Source: a virus
Strand: one strand, 5' to 3'
DNA length: 39,545 nucleotides
IMG/VR virus record: IMGVR_UViG_3300042383_000031
Coordinates: 1-39,545 of that record
Positions 23,073 through 32,200 of this stretch are shown here, piece after piece (the stretch's first letter is position 1; each line of letters opens with the position of its first letter). The notes beneath the pieces were generated by a model that worked only from the letters and a program-made list of their open reading frames with translations, was not told the origin of the DNA and made no database searches. Position numbers and translations under genes: made by a program.

Positions 23073-23263
23073 TATAGGTTCTCCAAATCCCAAGCCTCAG
23101 TTGCTGAGTGAAAGGCGGAGCCACCCACAGACCACACCGAAGGTTCTTCGGGTAGTTGAAGTAATCGACCTAGGTAATACTGATACCCACAGTCAATGAA
23201 TGTTGTAAACGCTGAGTACGATATATGCTCAGGTAATGTGTATCCTTGCAGTTCAATTGCCAT
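23072..23263 (-). CDS. RecB/Cas4-like nuclease, N-terminal half (leaderless)
   Basis: 63 aa from ATG 23263. A TTG at 23281 is open in frame but sits upstream of the promoter -10, so it cannot be the start. HISYSAFTTFIDCGYQYYLG (13-32) and GGSAFHSATEAW (47-58) are the first motifs of RecB/Cas4-type nucleases: the N-terminal cluster Cys25 and the conserved His52/Glu56. The frame ends at TAATG, and the rest of the enzyme follows in another frame. The -10 box ends seven bases before the ATG and there is no ribosome site, so the mRNA is probably leaderless. Confidence 0.78.
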   Translation of the reverse strand: MAIELQGYTLPEHISYSAFTTFIDCGYQYYLGRLLQLPEEPSVWSVGGSAFHSATEAWDLENL

Positions 23264-23269
23264 AGGTAT

Positions 23270-23298
23270 ATTATATATCAATCAGGTAAATCTGTCAA
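23270..23298 (-). promoter_or_regulatory. Early leftward promoter (replication operon)
   Basis: On the minus strand: -35 TTGACA (23298-23293), 17-base spacer, -10 TATAAT (23275-23270), a perfect housekeeping promoter. The predicted transcription start falls at about 23263, on the ATG of the first gene, which implies leaderless translation. It is back-to-back with the rightward promoter at 23312. Confidence 0.88.
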
Positions 23299-23311
23299 CT
23301 ATAAAATATAC

Positions 23312-23340
23312 TTGACATCTATCTTTGTTAGGTGTATAAT
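23312..23340 (+). promoter_or_regulatory. Early rightward promoter of the 23418 nuclease gene
   Basis: -35 TTGACA (23312-23317), 17-base spacer, -10 TATAAT (23335-23340), a perfect consensus. The leader of about 70 bases contains a 7-bp hairpin and a long A/T tract. No CRP-like dyad is present in front of it. Confidence 0.85.
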
Positions 23341-23364
23341 TAAATACATAAGATAATATATATA

Positions 23365-23381
23365 AGACCCCTCTGGGGTCT
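23365..23381 (+). other. Leader hairpin (AGACCCC/GGGGTCT)
   Basis: A perfect 7-bp stem with a 3-base loop, followed by alternating A/T rather than a T-run. It lies between promoter and gene, so it may be an attenuator or mRNA-stabilising element. The A/T tract after it resembles the one in front of terL. Confidence 0.6.
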
Positions 23382-23417
23382 ATTATAATATATATATAAT
23401 ATATACAATAGGATATA

Positions 23418-23801
23418 ATGAGTAAACTATCTGACTTTGATTTAGACTTATCGGTAGGACAGGCTGGCGAAAGACTGGTCGAAGGGTTACTGACTGGTAA
23501 CAAAACAATAGAAGTCAAGACTGATTTAAAGTGGAAGAACACAAACAACATCTATATAGAAACCGAGTGTTGGTCTCACAATAACCAGTCTTGGTATGCC
23601 TCAGGTCTATCTGCAACGAAGGCTGAATACTGGGCATTTGTATTAGAGGGTGTGGTACTTATTGTACCTACCTCAGTATTGCGCAGAGCGGTTGAGTTGT
23701 ACGGGGAAGAGATAACCTGTGACATAGAACCAAACCCAAGCAAAGGGTATCTTGTACAACCAGGATATGTGCTCTGGGTCACAAAAGAGTTGGCTAAGTA
23801 G
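23418..23801 (+). CDS. PD-(D/E)XK nuclease-like protein, 127 aa
   Basis: ATG with ATAGGAT upstream. DLDLSVGQAGERLVEGLL (8-25) with Glu17, followed by KTIEVKTDLKWKNTNNIYIE (29-48) with the ExK motif, is the pattern of small phage PD-(D/E)XK nucleases related to resolvases. The central Asp is less clear. C-terminal part: beta strands and a helix (EGVVLIVPTSVLRRAVELYG). It is a single-gene unit with its own perfect promoter, transcribed away from the replication operon and converging on the late operon. Candidate roles are junction resolution or host DNA degradation. Confidence 0.7.
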   Translation: MSKLSDFDLDLSVGQAGERLVEGLLTGNKTIEVKTDLKWKNTNNIYIETECWSHNNQSWYASGLSATKAEYWAFVLEGVVLIVPTSVLRRAVELYGEEITCDIEPNPSKGYLVQPGYVLWVTKELAK

Positions 23802-23832
23802 CGAGGGGAAGGCTACCTAGAAAACACAAAAG

Positions 23833-23870
23833 ACCCCCCTTCCGAAGGTGATTACCTAAGGTCGGGGGGT
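23833..23870. terminator. Bidirectional terminator between convergent genes
   Basis: ACCCCCC (23833-23839) pairs with GGGGGGT (23864-23870). The flanks are A-rich on the left (AAAACACAAAAG) and begin with TTT on the right, giving a usable terminator in both directions. It lies between the rightward nuclease gene and the 3' end of the long leftward late operon. A small inner hairpin (CCTT-CCG-AAGG) sits in the loop. Confidence 0.8.
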
Positions 23871-23910
23871 TTCGTGTCTCTAAAGGCCGTTTAAAGCCGT
23901 TTAAAAGGTA

Positions 23911-24114
23911 TTACTTGGAGCCTACTCCAAAATCTTTTTCAGCCTTATCCGCCCATTTAACCAATGGACCGAACACAGCGCCGATTGCAATGGCGTACTG
24001 TGGTGCTAGGTCGGCTGCTAATGCCAATCCTAAAGTGATTGCTGAAGCAAGGACTGCTCGCAGGTAAGACTTAAATGCTGCCTTTTGCTTTGCTGATAAC
24101 TTGAACTTCTTCAT
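23911..24114 (-). CDS. Holin
   Basis: 67 aa, last gene of the late operon. The basic N-terminus (MKKFKLSAKQKAAFKSYLRA) is followed by two hydrophobic segments (about 20-36 and 38-53) and a charged end (KWADKAEKDFG). Size, topology and the ATGA overlap with the endolysin gene identify it as a holin that would make membrane lesions to time lysis. No dual start motif is evident. Confidence 0.78.
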   Translation of the reverse strand: MKKFKLSAKQKAAFKSYLRAVLASAITLGLALAADLAPQYAIAIGAVFGPLVKWADKAEKDFGVGSK

Positions 24115-24587
24115 TTGCTCTCTTTCTTTTTTGGGAGTGGCTTTAGTTTTAAGGCCATAGCCCTGGCCTGGTCTACCGTATTGTATACGGGTCTATCCAT
24201 CCAAGAGAACCAAGGAGATGTATCCTTAGCATGCTTCTCTTCAACGGAAATATGTATATGTTTTGTATGTGGGTTGGAACCAGTATAGTTTCTGTTACCC
24301 TCACCACTTCTATCTCTAGACCAAATCTTTTTATTGAATATTAAATATTTAACACGCTTGTCTGCTTTTATATTTTCAAATATCTCTTCGCAGTCTATAC
24401 CATTTTTTGGGTCATGGGTGAGGTCTACTGCTAGCCCAGTATTGTGGTCCGAAGTTGGACTCGCCTTCAGATGAGCAGCAGATGGTAGAAGACCATCGCT
24501 TGCTTTCTTGCGCTTCGGTCTTAATGCCGTCGCTTGGCGCAGCACAGCAATTGCAGCAGGTGTGGCTTTCTTGGCAACAGTTGTCAT
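24111..24587 (-). CDS. Endolysin, M15-family (VanY-like) peptidase
   Basis: 158 aa; AAGGAAAAAG lies upstream of the ATG. SDHNTGLAVDLTHDP (46-60; His48 and Asp55) and the later NPHTKHIHISV (106-115; His112) supply the two His and one Asp zinc ligands of M15 D,D- or L,D-carboxypeptidases. It has no signal peptide and no separate wall-binding domain, only short basic ends. It would cut peptide cross-links of the host wall after the holin opens the membrane. Confidence 0.85.
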   Translation of the reverse strand: MTTVAKKATPAAIAVLRQATALRPKRKKASDGLLPSAAHLKASPTSDHNTGLAVDLTHDPKNGIDCEEIFENIKADKRVKYLIFNKKIWSRDRSGEGNRNYTGSNPHTKHIHISVEEKHAKDTSPWFSWMDRPVYNTVDQARAMALKLKPLPKKKESK

Positions 24588-25172
24588 TTACTTTTTCCTT
24601 ATCCATACTTGCCATCCCTTACGTAGGATTTCGATTTCATCTTTGTGTTTGTTTAGCCAAGCATCTATTGCTGGCTTAGGGTTCTTATCTGTACCGTCTG
24701 GGTGGTCCCACTCATAGTCATCAAACGCCATGATACCCTTTGGCTTTAACAAATCCCAGGATAAATCAGCATCTAATGTCACCGATTCAGGTAGGTGGTC
24801 ACCATCAATATAGATAAAATCATACTTGAGTTCTCTGTGGTTTTTTAACCAGTCACCACTAAATGCTTTATGTGCTTGAACTTTCTTGCCATAAGAAGCA
24901 GTCTGTTCCTTGTAGGCTTCCTGTATATCATCCCAGTCATAGATTGATTCATGCTGTAGGTTACCACACCAAGGGTCTATGTCTACCAGTAATGATGATG
25001 GGTCAGTAAGTATATTCTCTAGTAGCCAAGCAGATGCGTTGCCAGTAAAGACACCTATCTGTAGGAACTTAAGATTCTTCTTACCTTTAAACTCTGCTAG
25101 TCCTGATTCAAAGTCAGAAACTGTAGCATTATCGTAGAACCATTTAGGAAATTTGTCCGCTTTTGTCCCCAT
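24588..25172 (-). CDS. Class I SAM-dependent methyltransferase
   Basis: 194 aa. Motif I FLQIGVFTGNAS (36-47) and an acidic end of the second strand (LLVDIDPWCG) form the SAM site. YDFIYIDGDHLPESV and LLKPKGIMAFDDYEWDHPDG resemble the Methyltransf_24/TylF-like group, which usually acts on small molecules or sugars and needs a metal held by Asp residues. It sits between the one-TM protein and the endolysin in the late operon. Modification of a virion or wall glycan, perhaps jointly with the glycosyltransferase at 33673, is possible. Confidence 0.82.
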   Translation of the reverse strand: MGTKADKFPKWFYDNATVSDFESGLAEFKGKKNLKFLQIGVFTGNASAWLLENILTDPSSLLVDIDPWCGNLQHESIYDWDDIQEAYKEQTASYGKKVQAHKAFSGDWLKNHRELKYDFIYIDGDHLPESVTLDADLSWDLLKPKGIMAFDDYEWDHPDGTDKNPKPAIDAWLNKHKDEIEILRKGWQVWIRKK

Positions 25173-25177
25173 TGTCC

Positions 25178-25384
25178 CTATCTTCCTATTAGTTGTTTAA
25201 CTAGGTCGGTTAGTAACTCAACCTTCTCGTCCAATTGATTGACCTTATCCCTTAAACTGGACCCTCCATTGGGTTTAAGTTCGTTAAGATAATGTTTAAC
25301 CATCCATCTAATAGATGTTGCTAGTGCTCCTATTAAGGTGGTTACGGCTACGGCTAGTCCAGCCCAATCAGTTGGTGTCATCAT
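25178..25384 (-). CDS. Small membrane protein with coiled coil (lysis accessory?), 68 aa
   Basis: One hydrophobic helix near the N-terminus (WAGLAVAVTTLIGALATSIRW, about 7-27), then a basic/Gly hinge and a C-terminal coiled coil (LRDKVNQLDEKVELLTDLVK). This is the layout of small holin-like or haemolysin XhlA-type proteins next to phage lysis genes. The role is inferred from topology and position. Confidence 0.65.
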   Translation of the reverse strand: MMTPTDWAGLAVAVTTLIGALATSIRWMVKHYLNELKPNGGSSLRDKVNQLDEKVELLTDLVKQLIGR

Positions 25385-25390
25385 GATTCC

Positions 25391-27595
25391 CTATACGGTT
25401 CTAATGGTTACCTCAAGGATACCACCGAAGCCACTGAAGCCTCTGTCTGGTGGAGTTCCACGAGTAAACGATACTTGTTCAATTACAATCTGGCGAGATT
25501 CACCAGTTGTGAAGTCTTGTAGTGTAACTACATCTCCACTCTTTTCTATATTCTCAAGTGCTTGAATTCTAGCAAATGCTCTTCCTTCATATCCGACTTG
25601 AACATTGTATCTATCTGTTTCGACATCAAAGCAATACAGTGGGAACTGCATGATTTGCTGACGAGGCGTAGCGATAGTAGCCTTTGCTTGGTATCCCTTA
25701 AATGTAGGACCCAAAGATGTGGTTGTAGCATCTCGTCCAAAGATAAACTTATATGCTACATATTCTTGCGCTGTCTCAGGCTGAGATGTTGTTACCTCAA
25801 CTGCTGGGACGGTAGGACTATAGGTAATAATTTCATACTCAGTATTGTTTCTATCTATAATATCCAAAGCAAGACTGCCATAGGAGAAGTCACCACGACC
25901 AAGGAGACGCTTAAAGTTCTTTGGCTCTAGTGTGCCGTATCGAATGAACCCTGTGGTTAGATATCCAGTAGGACGCAGAGTAGATTCAGATTCTATATTG
26001 ATAGAACCAACCTTATTGACTAGTGCTAGACTAGAAGATACTGCTGTAGACGCTACGTTAGAAGCAGTCTTAGCATAGGTAAATGTAGTTGTAGTAGGTA
26101 CAGTAGCAATTGTATACTTACCATTAAAGGTAGCATCAACACCCTCTACCCATACCTCATCGCCTACTGCAAGACCATGTACTGCAGAGGTAGTAAGAGT
26201 TGCTACGTTAGAGGTTAATGCTTTGTTGGTAATTGTGCCAGCGTTGTTGGCTGTAGTACAGAATACGAGTCTATTTAAATCACCAGCAAAAGCGCATGAT
26301 GTAGTTCTATATCCAGTTATATCATCAACATACAAATCGTTTGCGTATGCAAATCGTAATGTTTCTATTTCATTTCCTAGGTCAATACGGATAACACCAG
26401 GATTTCCAGCAACGCCAGTAGCGCACCAGACGAATTTGTCTCGTGCGGCAAAGTCATAACACGGCTGAGTAGTCTCTACAATTAGTGGACCATAGTTAAT
26501 GGAGCCGTCAGTATCTGAGACAACTGCCGCACGGATTCCCTTATTTGTCCCAATCATCATGTATCCAAGATAGTAATATATCTTGTGGATGATTTCTCCT
26601 ACAGGCATGTCTGCTGATACAACAGCGGATGTAAGTGTAGGCATCGTGCCAGATGTGCTTAATGTAAATTTAAAAATGAATGATTGAATGCCACTATAGG
26701 CAGCAACGTAAATAGATGAACCAGATGATGATATTGAAGAAAAGACTATATCGGAATCGCTATGAGTATACAAGGCTGTTGGTAAGGATGACGCTGTTGT
26801 TGGGAATTCAAAAATCTTATTATTGATAGCCATAACAATACGGTCTTTAACATATTCCATTGTACCTTTAGATACTACAAGAGAATTGCTTTTAAATAGT
26901 AAGGTGGCTGAAGTGGATGAATCACCAGTCAAAGGTTTCTTATATACGGCAGTCTTATCAACACCTGAATCAAGAATGCGTGTTACCCAATAAGCATTAA
27001 CGCCATCGTCACAGATAGCAAACACAGGGTAATCAGTACCTGCTGCGTTATCTATGAAGTGAGTTTCTGTTCCGTCTACTGCAATCTTGTCAACATCATA
27101 CTCATCATGTAGCAATACACCGTTAGTCCCACCCCATTGGATAGAACGTAGTTGTTGGAATGGACGCTTGTTAGATTCAATGTCACCAGTTGTATAGTGA
27201 GCAGTAGATGTATTCTTAAGCATTGTGACTTGTCCCTTAGTCCATACATCAACACCTTTGCTGTCAGTAAATCTGTGTGCTACAGTTTCACCAGCAGATG
27301 GGTCATAGAACTTAATACCTGCTCCGCCATGAAAGGAAGACTGAGAACGAATCCACCAACCAGTAAGTGATTGCTCGCCTGGTTCTGAACCATTATCAAA
27401 TTGGTCCTTACGAAATGGTGCTGTCTGTCGACGGTAAGGTCGAGCATCTGATATGGCATAGAAAAATGGTAGGCCACCAACAGCAATGTCATACGCCTCT
27501 GCAGTGTTCTGCCATGTAGCAGAAGACGATACAATACCTAAGTCAACCGCAATCGCTCTACTAGAACGACCTTCGGTTATATCACGACCAGCCAC
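25391..27595 (-). CDS. Tail (nozzle/hub) protein, predicted beta-propeller, 734 aa
   Basis: GTG start at 27595 with AAAGGAG four bases upstream. A predominantly beta protein. The N-terminal ~100 residues (PYRRQTAPFRKDQFDNGSEP) look like an attachment segment. Repeated strand-turn units around residues 110-420 (TTGDIESNKRPFQQLRSI and others) suggest a propeller. An Ig-like or Ser/Thr-rich insert follows (about 455-520, ATLTTSAVHGLAVGDEVWVE), then a C-terminal beta domain. Located after the fibre genes and before lysis genes, it is most likely the tail nozzle or a major tail component. No enzymatic motif seen. Confidence 0.65.
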   Translation of the reverse strand: MAGRDITEGRSSRAIAVDLGIVSSSATWQNTAEAYDIAVGGLPFFYAISDARPYRRQTAPFRKDQFDNGSEPGEQSLTGWWIRSQSSFHGGAGIKFYDPSAGETVAHRFTDSKGVDVWTKGQVTMLKNTSTAHYTTGDIESNKRPFQQLRSIQWGGTNGVLLHDEYDVDKIAVDGTETHFIDNAAGTDYPVFAICDDGVNAYWVTRILDSGVDKTAVYKKPLTGDSSTSATLLFKSNSLVVSKGTMEYVKDRIVMAINNKIFEFPTTASSLPTALYTHSDSDIVFSSISSSGSSIYVAAYSGIQSFIFKFTLSTSGTMPTLTSAVVSADMPVGEIIHKIYYYLGYMMIGTNKGIRAAVVSDTDGSINYGPLIVETTQPCYDFAARDKFVWCATGVAGNPGVIRIDLGNEIETLRFAYANDLYVDDITGYRTTSCAFAGDLNRLVFCTTANNAGTITNKALTSNVATLTTSAVHGLAVGDEVWVEGVDATFNGKYTIATVPTTTTFTYAKTASNVASTAVSSSLALVNKVGSINIESESTLRPTGYLTTGFIRYGTLEPKNFKRLLGRGDFSYGSLALDIIDRNNTEYEIITYSPTVPAVEVTTSQPETAQEYVAYKFIFGRDATTTSLGPTFKGYQAKATIATPRQQIMQFPLYCFDVETDRYNVQVGYEGRAFARIQALENIEKSGDVVTLQDFTTGESRQIVIEQVSFTRGTPPDRGFSGFGGILEVTIRTV

Positions 27596-27615
27596 AGTGC
27601 TCCTTTAAATAGTTG

Positions 27616-27738
27616 TTAAATATCTTTCCAATTACAAGTAAGACAAGCGGTACCATTAGATACTCCATAATAAATATGTTTGCCTCTGCGGCAATCAAAG
27701 TATTTTTGTTTGTATGTTCTAAAGTATTTAGTCAACAC
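27616..27738 (-). CDS. Possible zinc-binding micro-protein, 40 aa
   Basis: A weak candidate in the gap before the tail gene. The GTG overlaps the end of the 51-aa gene (GTGTTGACTAA), and no ribosome site is seen. The peptide is basic, with YFDCRRGKHIYYGVSNGTAC followed by LTC, a spacing compatible with a small zinc ribbon. Listed because it fills the gap in frame and ends 20 bases before the next start. Confidence 0.4.
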   Translation of the reverse strand: MLTKYFRTYKQKYFDCRRGKHIYYGVSNGTACLTCNWKDI

Positions 27739-27883
27739 TTGGGGTGGATTGTGCCGCTATCATCTCATCGTAAGTTGATTTAAGCATTGAGGTAAATTCC
27801 CCGTTGCCTTGGTCGATAATTGCGTGTTCTACAACCTCATTAGTTAATGGGTTTTTTACTTCGATAAAGGTTACATTTTCCAT
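27728..27883 (-). CDS. Small fibre-associated protein, 51 aa (possible fibre chaperone)
   Basis: The ATG lies one base after the stop of the second fibre gene, in the same junction (TAAAATG) as the 57-aa protein after the first fibre. Sequence: beta start (MENVTFIEVKNPLTNEVVEH) and a short helix (FTSMLKSTYDEMIAAQ). Small genes just after fibre genes are often assembly chaperones. Function inferred from the paired layout. Confidence 0.65.
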   Translation of the reverse strand: MENVTFIEVKNPLTNEVVEHAIIDQGNGEFTSMLKSTYDEMIAAQSTPSVD

Positions 27884-27884
27884 T

Positions 27885-29063
27885 TTATAACTCCGCACTG
27901 AATCCGATGTAGCCTGATGTTGTATTGTTAGTAAATAACCAATAAGGACGGAAAGATGTAGGTGCTGATGCTGGCGTTAGAGTAACACGAGAAATCCAAC
28001 GCGAACTTAAACCTAATGTTACAGATGAAGCAGATAGAATATTTGTTCCGTCATAAACCATTACAGCAGAAAAATCTACAGATGAAGGTTTAACTCGTAA
28101 TGTTGTAGGATTTCTAATTTCACAAAGAACATTTGAACCTTCTGTAATACCAGTGCCTAGAACTTGATACGCCTCATCTCCACCTGCGCGGAAATAGTAC
28201 CTTTGACACGCGGAAAGTTCTCCTTGGATTGTTCCTGTTGCAGTTTGGAAAGCGGTGGCGACTGAACCTGCCTCTAACTGCCAGCCCCAAGTGTCAAAGG
28301 TAAAAGTAGTGTTCATAAACAACTGCATATCTATTGCTAAAAATGACGATGTGCCGATTGTCTTACCGCTAATACTTGGCAAGGTTACAGTTCCTGTGTA
28401 CCTAGCCCAAGAGGTAGTTAATGCTCGTGAGTTTAGTGTGATTGTTGTATTGACTGAACTTGAACCACCTGAACCAAAGTTTTGAGTTAGTACTAAACTT
28501 GCGGACATTGTTCTGCTTGAGTCTGCCTTTGCCCAAAAACTAAAGGTGACAGTTTGACCAGCAAAGGTTGTTACATTTTCAATTCTTTGCTCAAACTCAT
28601 TGTAGTTTCCGCCTGTGCCAGCGGTTGTCTGATTAAATCTTGCAAAGAAATTTCCTTCGTATCCAGCAACAGGTGCAGTTCCTGGAGTAAATGCTTGGCG
28701 AGATACAGTTACAACTGAACCTGAACCATCGCGACTGAATAAAAATCTATCTGGACCTGTATAAGAGAAGTTGGCAATTGGTACTGTATTGCTTGTACCT
28801 CGTTGCCATACATCAAATGCGCCGTTAATAATTGCGTTTTTACCAGCAACAAACTCAGGCTTCTGGTTTAACTGTGTCTGAATAGCAGATGTAACTCCAT
28901 TGAGGTAGCCGATTTCCGTATCATCTACACCAGATACAACTGCTTGCTTTGCATTTAATTGAGTTTGGATAGCAGAGGTTACTCCATCTACATATCCTAG
29001 TTCGGTTGCTGATACAGTTGAGGGTGCAGGTGCTGCGCTTGCTATATCTCTTGCTTTAGACAT
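27885..29063 (-). CDS. Second tail fibre / receptor-binding protein, 392 aa
   Basis: The N-terminus carries two near-identical repeats (ELGYVDGVTSAIQTQLNAKQ and EIGYLNGVTSAIQTQLNQKP), a triple-helix or attachment segment seen in fibre proteins. From residue ~75 (KNAIINGAFDVWQRGT) a beta-sandwich carbohydrate-binding-like domain follows, with the QGELSACQRY motif and a C-terminus ending SAEL. The same domain, motif and ending occur at the C-terminus of the 1073-aa fibre, so the two are paralogous receptor-binding tips. Confidence 0.78.
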   Translation of the reverse strand: MSKARDIASAAPAPSTVSATELGYVDGVTSAIQTQLNAKQAVVSGVDDTEIGYLNGVTSAIQTQLNQKPEFVAGKNAIINGAFDVWQRGTSNTVPIANFSYTGPDRFLFSRDGSGSVVTVSRQAFTPGTAPVAGYEGNFFARFNQTTAGTGGNYNEFEQRIENVTTFAGQTVTFSFWAKADSSRTMSASLVLTQNFGSGGSSSVNTTITLNSRALTTSWARYTGTVTLPSISGKTIGTSSFLAIDMQLFMNTTFTFDTWGWQLEAGSVATAFQTATGTIQGELSACQRYYFRAGGDEAYQVLGTGITEGSNVLCEIRNPTTLRVKPSSVDFSAVMVYDGTNILSASSVTLGLSSRWISRVTLTPASAPTSFRPYWLFTNNTTSGYIGFSAEL

Positions 29064-29237
29064 TTAGTTGTTACCCCCGATTGGTTGGTCTGCTTCTGGA
29101 TTTAGATAGCGTTGATAGTCTGAATTGGCTGGGTCCAGTGGAACAGTTGAAATTGTTCCATTTGGTGAAATCATTTCTAAAATTTCAATTGAACCGCTTA
29201 ATGTTTCAATTGTTTTTAATGTATAAGTATTTTTCAT
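29064..29237 (-). CDS. Small fibre-associated protein, 57 aa (possible fibre chaperone)
   Basis: I choose ATG 29237, one base after the stop of the first fibre; an upstream start at 29252 lies inside that gene. Residues 30-50 (PLDPANSDYQRYLNPEAD) resemble the DPxNxDYQxYL motif of small tail-fibre assembly or tail-tip proteins in other phages. The next fibre gene begins directly at its stop. Probably a dedicated partner of the first fibre. Confidence 0.68.
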   Translation of the reverse strand: MKNTYTLKTIETLSGSIEILEMISPNGTISTVPLDPANSDYQRYLNPEADQPIGGNN

Positions 29238-29238
29238 T

Positions 29239-32200
29239 TTATAACTCCGCACTTGCAGTCCAGTGCCAACTATGTCCTGCGTTGGCAGTTGTTGATACTC
29301 CTGAGTTTATTAAAATTTGATAACGACCTTCACCAATGTTTGTTGCTGTGGTTGCTCTATCTGCTCCTGCGCCATTATCTCTAATATTTCCACTTGCACC
29401 TGTAGCAGTTGAATAAAGAGTAACTGTTGGAAGGACTCTCATTACAACAGGCAAAGATGCAGAATAATCTACAGCAAATCTATCGGTTCTGTTTGCGGAC
29501 ATCCTGCTTTCTAAACCAGCAGAAGCAACTGCGGCAGGCGCAGATGCTTGGTCGTAGGATTTAGAAAAATATCTTTGACAAGCGGCAAGTTCTCCTTGGA
29601 TGCTTCCAGCATAAGTTCGGAAAGGTAAGGCAACACTTCCAACATCTACTTGAAAGCCTGTGAATTCCAAATAGTCTGCTGCTCCTGCGGTACCCACTGG
29701 GGTAAAACTGACACCGAAAGCAAGTTCAGTTGCGGCAGCGCTTACAGTCGCTGTTGCTGTAAATCTTTGCCAAGAGGTTGTTAAAGTTATGCTTTCGTTG
29801 ATAAAGATATTTTGACCAGTATACTCAGTTCCATTTACTTGAAATTTTTGGTCTGTTCCTGTTCCACTTGCGGCAAACAATTTTGCAACACTTGAAGCAG
29901 CACTGAAATCTGCTCCTTTTCTAACATAAGCAGAGATAGTAATGGTCTTTCCTTGGTACGGAATTGAATTGACAGACTCTAGGCTTTGACTTAAACCCAT
30001 TAGAGCAGTTACAGATGCACCAGAATCTCTTTGTATTCGCATACAATACTGAAACCCATCTAAAGAAGCGGTTTGTCTTGACCAAGTTCTTGTTGTTATG
30101 GCGTTTCCAACGTTCCATCTGTCTAAGGTATAACTAGCCGCTGCTGGCGCAGCAAAAGTAGTGCCTCTTTGTGCTATTGAAAAGGCTGAGTTTAGAACTG
30201 GATTGCCTTGAACTGTTCCAGCGGTATAACGCAAGCCTGTTGAAGTAGAAGAATCTGCTACGAGTGTCTCGCCATTGTTGCCGACTGCGAGGCGTGCATC
30301 TACTGTACTAAAAGTAAATAAATCACCCTTTGTAGTAAGTGGGTCTGCTACAGCCCATTCAAGTCCTGTTGCAGTTGCTGAGTTAGCCTTTAAGACATAA
30401 CCATCTACCCCAACAGTTAGTTTGCCAGGTGTATCTGCAGCAGTTGCTACTAGTATATCACCCTTAGCATCAAAGAGTGCCTTGTCAATAGCAGTTGCTA
30501 AGTCAAAGGCTGTGAAGGTAATAATCTCTAATATATCTCCAGCAGTTAGTGCAGCCAAAGATGTAATGCTGGTTCCATTAGATGCTGTGTAATCTGTACC
30601 ACGAACTAATAGAACACCATTTAGATATACCTGCTCTTTACCAGCAATGTAAGAAAGTGTTACACCATTGTCATCAAGACCAGACTCAGATGTTTCTCCG
30701 CCAGCAGCAGTAAACTTATAACGGAAGATTGCTGCAGTTGAGGAGATTGAACCCCAAGCAGAACCATTCCAAGCAAACATAGTGTCGGATACTGAGTTCC
30801 AATATAGAGCACCTTCAATTAATGCATCGCCATCATTGTCTACAGATGGGGCAGTTGACTTAGCACCTAAGTATCTATCATCAAAGTTATCATAGGTTGT
30901 GGCAGCGGCAGCAGCAGAGGATGCAGCAGCAGTAGCAGAACCAGCCACAGCATCTACATATACCTTGGTAGCAGCATCGGCATCTGATGTTGGTGTGCCA
31001 AGTCCTGTTACTTTAAATCCGCCTGCAGCAAGGTTACCTAGTAATGTTCCAGTTGTACTATTTAGATATGTACCTGAAAGGTTAATAGCACCAGTGTTAC
31101 CATCAACAGATAGAACTGCATCTGTTGGGGTTAATAACTCTTGCCAGTTGCCTAGTGTGGTAGCAGGAGATGCTGTAAGAATAAATGATTTGTTGACATC
31201 TGTACGAACTGCAACATCACCAACCTGTGCGGTGAGTGCAAGCATTGCTGCTTGTGAAACAACTACTGATGTTTCGGTAATTGCTAATGCAGGCAACTGA
31301 TTGGTAGGAATTAATCCACTACCATCAAGGGAAGCAATACCATTTGTTGCACCTTTTTGGTCTGTAAGATATTTTAATGTTACTGCATCTTGATTAGATG
31401 TAGGGTCAGCAAGACCTGTAATCTTCTGAGAGTTTAATGCTACAGAAGCAGTAGGTGCTGCCATCTGGTCTAAACGAGATGTGCGTACCTGTGTGTCAAA
31501 GTCTGAGATAGTTGAAGCAGTTTGAGTACCTGTGTGGTTAGCACGGGCTAGTGGGTCAGTTGCTAATTTGCTAAGTGCAATAGCGGCACTAGAATTAATG
31601 TCGCCATTAACGATAGTTCCATCTACTATATCAGCAGAAGTAATAGAACTGTTAAGGCTTAACTTACCATAAGTAATACCAGCAGATGCATTAACATCTG
31701 CGTTAACGATAGCACCTGTACCAATAACAGTAGTTAGGCTTACGTTGCCAGTACCATCAAAGGATACGGCTGATGCTTCTACATCTCCAGTTAGTTGGAA
31801 GTTACGGGCTGTGCTTAAGGCACTAGCAGTAGTAGCGGTAGTTGCTGTGCTAGCAGTACCTGTAAGGTTAGCAGTAATAGTACCTGCAGAAAAGTTACCA
31901 GAAGAATCACGGGCTACAATAGCCGAGTTAGTATTGGCAGATGTAGCAGTTGTAGCAGAGTTAGATACTTTACCAGCAGTTGAGATAGTTCCCAACTTAG
32001 TGTCTGCGATAGCAGCACTTGCATTGATGTCAGCATTAACAATAGTGCCGTCAAGAATCATACCGCTTGTTACTGTACCAGTAGAACCAGTTTGAACTAT
32101 GTTAGCAAGGGTAATTCCGTGTGCAGTTGTAGTATTTTCAATGTGGTCATTAGCCTCTTGAAGGTCGCGTCCAATAACCATGTGGCGTACTGCCGCACCA

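Noticed and set aside
23072-23281. TTG start at 23281 for the nuclease N-half
   Set aside because: It would lie upstream of the -10 box of its own promoter, so it could not be in the mRNA.
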